A DNA stretch of 32,889 bases from Dysgonamonadaceae bacterium (GTDB lineage Bacteria; Bacteroidota; Bacteroidia; Bacteroidales; Azobacteroidaceae). The DNA is taken from NCBI GenBank assembly GCA_031267385.1, contig JAIRZF010000171.1, positions 1 through 32,889 on the forward strand, in the 5' to 3' direction. Numbering within the stretch: the stretch's first letter is position 1; the number at the start of each line of letters is the position of its first letter. Position numbers and translations under genes: made by a program. Shown piece after piece: positions 27,301-32,889 of the stretch. The notes below the pieces were generated by a model. That model saw only the letters and a program-made list of their open reading frames with translations, did not search any database and had not been told where the DNA came from.

Positions 27301-27533
27301 CGTACATTCGTTTGAAAAATGTCAATGTAGGATATACCTTCAAACCTAAATTCAAAGGAATTGAGAGTGTTAATGTCTATCTTAGTGCAAGCAACTTGTT
27401 CATTATCACTGATTACAGTTGGTATGATCCGGATGTAAATGCGTTTGCAGGCGATGCTTCCAGACGAGGTGTGGATTTATATTCCTATCCGAGTAGCCGG
27501 ACTTATTCTCTTGGATTGAAATTGGATTTTTAA
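24315..27533 (+). CDS. SusC/RagA-family TonB-dependent outer membrane transporter
   Basis: The 1072-residue protein has a signal peptide (about 1-23, ending LSFAQQ), an N-terminal carboxypeptidase-regulatory-like extension ([19 protein letters not shown], about 28-105), the SusC hallmark [19 protein letters not shown], a plug domain with IRGTNSF and the signature [32 protein letters not shown] (about 218-250), and a long 22-strand barrel. The C-terminus SLGLKLDF ends in an aromatic residue as outer membrane proteins do. It imports oligosaccharides with TonB energy, with SusD as the lid. SusD starts 21 bases later. The neighbouring GH26 and GH130 enzymes suggest a beta-manno-oligosaccharide substrate. 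Confidence 0.96.
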   Translation: [1072 protein letters not shown]

Positions 27534-27554
27534 CTAAAAATAAAACGAATACAA

Positions 27555-29312
27555 ATGAAAAAACATTTTTGCAATATAATATATTTGATATTCTTTGCCG
27601 GTATATTTCTTCCAATGGTGTCTTGTGATGATGCGTTAGTGGAGAAAAAGTATGACTTCATACAGCCGCAAGACATCCCGAATAATGATGATGGTGCAAC
27701 ACAATGGGTGATGGGAACTTATAGTAAACTGCTGGATGATATGTTCAGATGGAATATTTTCCCGACAATCCTGGAATTTGATTGTGATTATGTCTCCGGC
27801 CCGGATTGGGCGTTCCGAGAGCTTGGAGCGGGTAATTTCCAGGGAATAGAACAGGTTTCATATTTATGGGAAAAACCGTATAATATGATCCATAGAGCGA
27901 ATTTTGCTATTGAGAATATCAACAAAATGGACATTACAGAAAGATATAAACAAAATGTTTTAGGAGAGTTGTATTTTCTGAAAGCATATTCCTATTTCTT
28001 GTTGGTCAGGGCATTTGGAGAAGTCCCAATTCGTAAAGAATCAATCAATGCAACAGGAGAGATCAATATTCCGCGCTCCCCGGTAAAAGATGTTTACGGA
28101 TATATTATCGAGTTGTTACTTGATGCTGAGGATATGATGTATAAAAATACCGAAAAGGAATTCGTGCCGGGAAGAGCCTCCGCGGGAGCTGCCGCTGCTC
28201 TTTTGGCAAAGGTATATGCAACAGTTGCATCAGGAGCCATGCCTGCAGGAAATCAGCTTATTGTAAAAGGAGGGGTTCCTTATATAATGAATTCCGGCAC
28301 AAAAGTATACACTAATCCGGTGTCAAATACATTTTCAAAAGAACAACTTGTGGGCTATGAATCATTTGATTATAAGGAATATTACGGCTTGGCCAGAGAC
28401 AAAGCCAAACAAGTGATGAATGGAGAATACGGAGATTATAGCTTGTTAGCTTACGATGATCTTTGGAAAAAGGAAAACAGGAATTCGAGAGAACATATGT
28501 GGACTTTGCAGTCTGTTTCCGGAGATACCCGTTGGGGGATTACTTTTTCTATCGGGTACGCAGGGATATATGATGCAGCAGGAGATATAAATAACGGATT
28601 GTGGTACGGATGCCGTGATCATTGGTATAAATTATTTGAGAGCAAAGATTACCGTGTCGACAAGGGTGTAATGCATCGTTGGGTACGTGACTTTGACCGG
28701 ACATGGAATCTGGGATCGTTCTATCCGAATAATGAGGAATGGCGAAGGAGGGCTGTCGGATATACCGATGATAATGGGAATCAGGTGACTCCGGTTGCTC
28801 CTTTCAACGATGGCCTGTCTTACAGGTGTAATCCGGATGCAGCTTTTCTGGCTTTTTTGACAAAGTACGATGATCGTGATGATAATAAGATCGAACGTTC
28901 AAATGCTTTTTGGCCTTTCCTTCGTTATGCCGATGTGGTGTTGATCTATGCAGAAGCCGCAGCAGAGGCAAGTGGAACTCCAACCGGGGAGGCATTGGAC
29001 GCATTGAATCAGGTGAGAATGCGTAGTAATGCAACTCCCAGAACTCTGACAGGGACGGACAATATCGGTTCTATGGTGGACTTCCGTTCGGCTGTATTGG
29101 AAGAACGGGCTTTGGAGTTGGCTTTGGAGGGAGACCGCAGATGGGACTTGATCCGTTGGGGAATTTATCTGGATGTCATGAATTCTATTGAGGGAACGGA
29201 CGAGTCGGGTGTTTATAAATCGCGGAATGAAAGACATAAATTATTCCCTATACCTGCTTCGGAAATGAACTCAAACAAGAGCATCACTAAAAACAATCCG
29301 GGTTGGAGTTAA
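27555..29312 (+). CDS. SusD/RagB-family surface glycan-binding lipoprotein
   Basis: The 585-residue protein starts with a lipoprotein signal ending PMVSC (lipidated Cys24), followed by acidic DDALVE, which fits export to the cell surface. The SusD fold is recognisable from the N-terminal TPR-like region (LGELYFLKAYSYFLLVRAFGEVPI, about 135-160) and the C-terminal RagB motifs (WPFLRYADVVLIYAEAAAE, LNQVRMRSN, then LEERALELALEGDRRWDLIRWG). SusD closes over the SusC barrel like a lid and delivers oligosaccharides. Many aromatic residues (WKKENRNSREHMWTL and others) could stack on sugars, but the specificity cannot be read from sequence alone. Confidence 0.95.
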   Translation: MKKHFCNIIYLIFFAGIFLPMVSCDDALVEKKYDFIQPQDIPNNDDGATQWVMGTYSKLLDDMFRWNIFPTILEFDCDYVSGPDWAFRELGAGNFQGIEQVSYLWEKPYNMIHRANFAIENINKMDITERYKQNVLGELYFLKAYSYFLLVRAFGEVPIRKESINATGEINIPRSPVKDVYGYIIELLLDAEDMMYKNTEKEFVPGRASAGAAAALLAKVYATVASGAMPAGNQLIVKGGVPYIMNSGTKVYTNPVSNTFSKEQLVGYESFDYKEYYGLARDKAKQVMNGEYGDYSLLAYDDLWKKENRNSREHMWTLQSVSGDTRWGITFSIGYAGIYDAAGDINNGLWYGCRDHWYKLFESKDYRVDKGVMHRWVRDFDRTWNLGSFYPNNEEWRRRAVGYTDDNGNQVTPVAPFNDGLSYRCNPDAAFLAFLTKYDDRDDNKIERSNAFWPFLRYADVVLIYAEAAAEASGTPTGEALDALNQVRMRSNATPRTLTGTDNIGSMVDFRSAVLEERALELALEGDRRWDLIRWGIYLDVMNSIEGTDESGVYKSRNERHKLFPIPASEMNSNKSITKNNPGWS

Positions 29313-29345
29313 TCGTCTAAATAATAATTACATAATATACGGATT

Positions 29346-30494
29346 ATGAAACGAAAAAATAAAATATACCTGTCTGTTATTTTTGCCGCCTTTCTTATGG
29401 TTGCATGTCAGGATAATATTGTTGATTACAATGAAGGATATGATGATAAATTATCATCCGATGGCCCTCCGAAAATAACGAAAATAACGGCCTCTACCGA
29501 TCTTGTAACTCCTATTACAGAGGGTGAGTTAGCTCAAATGATTGCTATTCAAGGGAATAATCTGACCGGAATCAAATCAATTACATTCAACGATGTGGAA
29601 GTCGATTTGTCGACCATACATTCCCTCCGGGATCGCATCACGTTGCCTGTTCCCCGTGTTATTCCCACATCTGTCAATAATCAGGTTAAGGTAGTGACTC
29701 AATTGGGAGAAGTTACGGCTCCCCTGATCATCAATGTTCCTCCACTGATTCTTTCCGGGCTTGATAACGAATATGCCGCTATAGGAGATACTGTAAACAT
29801 AAATGGCGCTAATTTCGACTTGTATGAAATTACCGGTGAAAAGGGGAAGGTTTATTTTGGAAATGTTGAAGCTAAGATTGATACGACTACTTCGGAATAT
29901 GTTGCTGTGATCGTGCCGCAAGGCGCCGCACAGGGAGATAAGATACGCATAGTGGGAGACGCTGCCGATATGTATACTCCAGGTCGTTATAAAGACGATC
30001 GCGGACTGTTTCAGGATATTGATCATTATCAGGGATGGACAGGGCAAAACTGGTTTACAGATGGTTCGAATCCGGGAGATCCGGAGCCATGTAGCGGACT
30101 ATATACGCGCGTTACCAGGACTCTGGGGTCGTGGGAGTGGTTCGATTTCATCGCATCCTGGTATCCGATATTCGATGGAAAGGATTATTTTACGTCTCCG
30201 GAGAAATACAACTATAAGTTCGAGGTACTTACATTGATTCCACTTAAAACCAAAGGTATCGGGCTGATTTTCCAAACCAGTTATTATTGGGAACCCTGGA
30301 GAATTGTAGAATTCAATACCAATGAAAAATGGAAAACGATCACTGTCGACTTAGAAACAATCATGAATGGAATGAAAGAAGAGCAATTACCTCATGAAAA
30401 CGGGCATCTTGGGTTCCAAATTAATATTGCAGGAGGCCAGTCCGAATCCATCGACATTTGCTTCGATAACTTCAGGATAGTTCCTAAAGAATAA
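29346..30494 (+). CDS. Surface glycan-binding lipoprotein with IPT/TIG domains (SGBP-B type)
   Basis: The 382-residue protein has a lipoprotein signal ending LMVAC (Cys21), followed by QDN. Two Ig-like IPT/TIG repeats follow, about 42-130 (ITEGELAQMIAIQGNNLTGIKSITFND) and 131-208 (YAAIGDTVNINGANFDLYE), and then a C-terminal beta-rich, Trp-rich domain (about 215-382, ending ESIDICFDNFRIVPKE). This is the layout of SGBP-B/SusE-position proteins, whose IPT domains act as a stalk that presents the C-terminal binding domain to polysaccharide. The domain resembles the xyloglucan-binding family by layout, but the locus enzymes argue for mannan. The gene starts 33 bases after susD. Confidence 0.88.
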   Translation: MKRKNKIYLSVIFAAFLMVACQDNIVDYNEGYDDKLSSDGPPKITKITASTDLVTPITEGELAQMIAIQGNNLTGIKSITFNDVEVDLSTIHSLRDRITLPVPRVIPTSVNNQVKVVTQLGEVTAPLIINVPPLILSGLDNEYAAIGDTVNINGANFDLYEITGEKGKVYFGNVEAKIDTTTSEYVAVIVPQGAAQGDKIRIVGDAADMYTPGRYKDDRGLFQDIDHYQGWTGQNWFTDGSNPGDPEPCSGLYTRVTRTLGSWEWFDFIASWYPIFDGKDYFTSPEKYNYKFEVLTLIPLKTKGIGLIFQTSYYWEPWRIVEFNTNEKWKTITVDLETIMNGMKEEQLPHENGHLGFQINIAGGQSESIDICFDNFRIVPKE

Positions 30495-30515
30495 TATTCA
30501 AATTTATTACGGGGT

Positions 30516-30541
30516 TGTGTCAAAAGTGATTTTTTGGCACA
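30516..30541 (+). terminator. Hairpin between the glycan-binding protein and GH26 genes
   Basis: TGTGTCAAAA (30516-30525) pairs with TTTTGGCACA (30532-30541) over 10 bases with one G-U, six-base loop GTGATT. There is no T run directly after it, but TTTTTTTG follows at 30552. It may lower transcription of the enzyme genes relative to the transporter genes, or stabilise the upstream mRNA 3' end. Confidence 0.5.
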
Positions 30542-30569
30542 CCTCGTACCATTTTTTTGTAAAAGGGAT

Positions 30570-31712
30570 ATGAGAATAATATTGATGTGTTGCTTTTTTG
30601 TCGTAATCCGGACTGTAAGCGCCCGGTGCGATCATCTCATTACATCGGATGAGATCCCTGCCTGTCCGATAGTCGACAAGCAGGCGGCGAAAGAGACAAA
30701 AGACCTTTACTCCCGTTTGAAATCCCTGATGGAAAAAGGAATATTATTCGGACATCAGGACGATCTTGCGTACGGGCATGATTGGTACCGTATTAAAGAT
30801 AAATCGGATGTTAAAGATATTTGTGGAGATTATCCTGCATTGATGGGTTGGGAACTCGGTCATATAGAGCTTGGTTCCGATTTTAATCTGGATTCCGTTT
30901 ATTTCTCTGATATGAAGCAATATGTCAAAGAAGCTCATAAAAGAGGATCTTTCAATAGTTTCAGTTGGCATGGCGACAATATCGTAACCGGCAATACAGC
31001 TTGGGATTGTAAGCAGGATTTTGTAGTTAAAAATGTTCTCCCCGGAGGAAAAAATCACAACAAGTACTTGCAATGGCTGAATCGTTTAGGATCATTCTTC
31101 TCAGATCTGAAAGATGAAAAAGGAGTTGCCATCCCCGTCATTTTCCGGATGTACCATGAACATACAGGTAATTGGTTTTGGTGGTGTCGTGAGCAATGTA
31201 CTCCGGAGGAATATAAACAACTTTGGATCATGACTGTCGAATATTTGCGGGATAAAAAACAGGTGCATAATCTACTGTATGCCTATTCTCCGTCGGAGGT
31301 AGATGACGAAGCAGGGTTTTTAGAACGGTATCCCGGAGACCAATATGTAGATATAGTGGGATTTGACAGTTATGCTCCGGGAAAAGAACCGGAACAAATC
31401 GAACACTATAAAAAAAGGATGGATCTTAATCTGAATATTGTAACCGGTTATGCCCGGAAAGCCGGTAAAATTCCGGTTGTAGGAGAGACCGGAATGGAAA
31501 GTGTTGCTGTGCGGACTTATTTTACGGAAATTTTGTATCCGATCATCAGTAAATATAAAATAGCCTCCGTTTTACTGTGGAGGAACGCCTGGGAACCGGG
31601 CATAAAAGCTCATCATTACTATGTTCCGTTTCCGGGACATCCGGCTTGCGATGATTTTCGTGAGTTTATAAATAAACCGGATATTTTAATGGGTCGGGAT
31701 ATTTCCAAATAA
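30570..31712 (+). CDS. GH26 beta-mannanase, exported
   Basis: I start at the ATG at 30570 ([10 protein letters not shown]), because the ORF-track start at 30534 is a TTG inside a hairpin. The 380-residue protein has a signal peptide ([18 protein letters not shown], cleavage near residue 18) and no proper lipobox (VSARC has Arg at -1), so it is probably periplasmic. The GH26 fold is clear: GHQDDLAYG near 61, [20 protein letters not shown], the acid/base Glu197 in [14 protein letters not shown] and nucleophile Glu306 in [11 protein letters not shown]26 enzymes cleave beta-1,4-mannosyl bonds; some Bacteroides members release mannobiose from chain ends. The GH130 gene eight bases downstream supports a mannan or glucomannan role. 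Whether it is endo- or exo-acting cannot be told from sequence. Confidence 0.92.
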   Translation: MRIILMCCFFVVIRTVSARCDHLITSDEIPACPIVDKQAAKETKDLYSRLKSLMEKGILFGHQDDLAYGHDWYRIKDKSDVKDICGDYPALMGWELGHIELGSDFNLDSVYFSDMKQYVKEAHKRGSFNSFSWHGDNIVTGNTAWDCKQDFVVKNVLPGGKNHNKYLQWLNRLGSFFSDLKDEKGVAIPVIFRMYHEHTGNWFWWCREQCTPEEYKQLWIMTVEYLRDKKQVHNLLYAYSPSEVDDEAGFLERYPGDQYVDIVGFDSYAPGKEPEQIEHYKKRMDLNLNIVTGYARKAGKIPVVGETGMESVAVRTYFTEILYPIISKYKIASVLLWRNAWEPGIKAHHYYVPFPGHPACDDFREFINKPDILMGRDISK

Positions 31713-31720
31713 ATAAAAAA

Positions 31721-32889
31721 ATGACAAGTTATAGTGAAAAAATAAAAGCGCTTCTCGATAAACAGGAAGATTTGCTCTCACGGGTCAATGTGCCGGAAGG
31801 GAAAAATAACGGGATTTATGTTCGGTACAAGGATCCGGTACTGACTTCCGAACATATACCTCTTTCCTGGAGGTATGATTTCGATCCGGAGACCAATCCG
31901 TTTTTAATGGAGCGTATAGGCCCTAATGCAACCATGAATTCCGGAGCTATAAAATGGAACGGGAAATATATTCTGGCTGTCAGGGTTGAAGGTCTGGACC
32001 GGAAATCTTTCTTTGCGATAGCAGAAAGTCCGGATGGCATAGATAATTTTCGTTTTTGGGAATATCCTGTTGTGATGCCGGAGACGGATAATCCCGACAC
32101 CAATGTTTACGATATGCGATTGACGGCTCATGAGGATGGTTGGGTTTACGGGATTTTTTGTGCAGAACGGAAAGATCCGGATGCTCCGGCGGGAGATTTG
32201 TCTTCTGCAGTTGCTGCTGCCGGGATTGCCCGTACAAGAGACCTGATAAGCTGGGAACGTTTGCCGGATCTGAAATCGGTAAGTCAGCAACGAAATGTGG
32301 TTCTTCATCCGGAATTTGTAAATGGGAAATATGCTTTGTATACACGTCCCCAGGATGGTTTTATTCATGCCGGAAATGGAGAGGGAATAGGATGGGCGCT
32401 GGTTGATGATATTTGTAATGCGGAAATTAAAGAAGAAAAGATCATTGACAGAAGGTATTATCATACCATTAAAGAGGTTAAGAACGGAGAAGGGCCTCAT
32501 CCGATCAGGACAGATAAAGGATGGTTGCATCTGGCACACGGAGTACGTACCTGTGCGGCAGGATTGAGGTATGTGTTGTATCTTTATATGACTTCGTTGG
32601 AAGATCCTTCCGAATTGATTGCCGAACCCGGAGGGTATTTTATGGCTCCCGTAGGAGAAGAACGCATTGGCGATGTTTCCAATGTATTATTTTCCAATGG
32701 TTGGATTGTTGATGACGATGGTAAGGTATTTATTTATTATGCTTCATCCGATACCCGGATGCATGTTGCGGTGTCAAGTGTTGACCGGTTGGTTGACTAT
32801 TGTATGAATACGCCTAAAGACGGACTTCGTTCGGCAACATCCGTACAAGAAATTATTTCGTTGATAGATAAAAATAAATCGTATCTCAA
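31721..32889 (+). CDS. 4-O-beta-mannosyl-glucose phosphorylase (GH130_1), C-terminus cut by window edge
   Basis: This frame is missing from the ORF track because it runs off the end. From ATG 31721 it reads 389 residues without a stop ([20 protein letters not shown] to NKSYL), about the full length of the family, so only a few codons are missing. The sequence strongly resembles from memory the Bacteroides fragilis mannosylglucose phosphorylase, with [21 protein letters not shown], Asp131 in [13 protein letters not shown] at the position of the reported catalytic Asp131, [20 protein letters not shown] and NVLFSNGW. The enzyme cleaves beta-mannosyl-1,4-glucose with phosphate to mannose-1-phosphate and glucose in the cytoplasm. 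There is no signal peptide, as expected. A cellobiose/mannobiose 2-epimerase and a sugar transporter would be expected downstream. Confidence 0.93.
   Translation, partial: MTSYSEKIKALLDKQEDLLSRVNVPEGKNNGIYVRYKDPVLTSEHIPLSWRYDFDPETNPFLMERIGPNATMNSGAIKWNGKYILAVRVEGLDRKSFFAIAESPDGIDNFRFWEYPVVMPETDNPDTNVYDMRLTAHEDGWVYGIFCAERKDPDAPAGDLSSAVAAAGIARTRDLISWERLPDLKSVSQQRNVVLHPEFVNGKYALYTRPQDGFIHAGNGEGIGWALVDDICNAEIKEEKIIDRRYYHTIKEVKNGEGPHPIRTDKGWLHLAHGVRTCAAGLRYVLYLYMTSLEDPSELIAEPGGYFMAPVGEERIGDVSNVLFSNGWIVDDDGKVFIYYASSDTRMHVAVSSVDRLVDYCMNTPKDGLRSATSVQEIISLIDKNKSYL

Noticed and set aside
31904-32539. 211-residue minus-strand ORF near the window end
   Set aside because: It is antisense to the GH130 gene, which the ORF track misses because it has no stop in the window; the plus-strand frame matches a known family along its whole length.

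Overview
The window reads as a chromosome segment from a member of the Bacteroidota, most likely order Bacteroidales. The evidence is the gene content (SusC/SusD pair, surface glycan-binding lipoprotein), promoters of the Bacteroidota type TTTG-N19/20-TAnnTTTG, start codons that almost all lack a Shine-Dalgarno sequence, and Bacteroidota-like EF-Tu, RpoB and RpoC. I cannot assign a genus from the sequence alone. Three starts proposed by the ORF track (at 355 minus, 1961 and 30534) are TTG codons and are replaced here by internal ATG starts.

Region 1 (1-5504) is a mixed housekeeping and envelope stretch. On the minus strand are the N-terminus of a membrane-anchored, possibly OmpH/Skp-like protein cut by the window edge, and a small one-helix membrane protein. 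On the plus strand are the dipeptidase PepD, a beta-helix-like lipoprotein translationally coupled to a secreted endonuclease/exonuclease/phosphatase-fold enzyme, and an AraC-family regulator with its own promoter.

Region 2 (5550-20376) is the translation and transcription core: rpsU, xerC, hpf, four tRNAs (Thr-TGT, Tyr-GTA, Gly-TCC, Thr-GGT), tuf, tRNA-Trp, secE, nusG, rplK, rplA, rplJ, rplL, rpoB, rpoC. It ends in a clear intrinsic terminator. Three things stand out. rplK carries an in-frame TGA at codon 15. hpf alone in the window has a perfect nine-base Shine-Dalgarno sequence, two genes after rpsU. The second tRNA-Thr has a U-C mismatch in its acceptor stem. A strong hairpin with a T run lies between rplL and rpoB, and short heptad repeats fill several of the gaps.

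Region 3 (20441-32889) holds a secreted transglutaminase-like protein with a degenerate second transglutaminase-like segment. It is followed by a polysaccharide utilization locus: AraC regulator, SusC, SusD, surface glycan-binding protein, GH26 beta-mannanase and GH130_1 mannosylglucose phosphorylase, the last cut by the window edge one or a few codons before its stop. The enzymes point to beta-mannan or glucomannan: SusCD and the binding protein capture and import glycan, GH26 cuts it, and GH130 phosphorolyses mannosyl-glucose in the cytoplasm. Two pairs of direct repeats with 21-22 bp spacing upstream of susC are probable binding sites for the neighbouring AraC protein.

I did not find an obviously new multi-gene defence or mobile system. 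The best candidates for unrecorded biology are the rplK stop codon, the hpf Shine-Dalgarno exception and the susC operator array.
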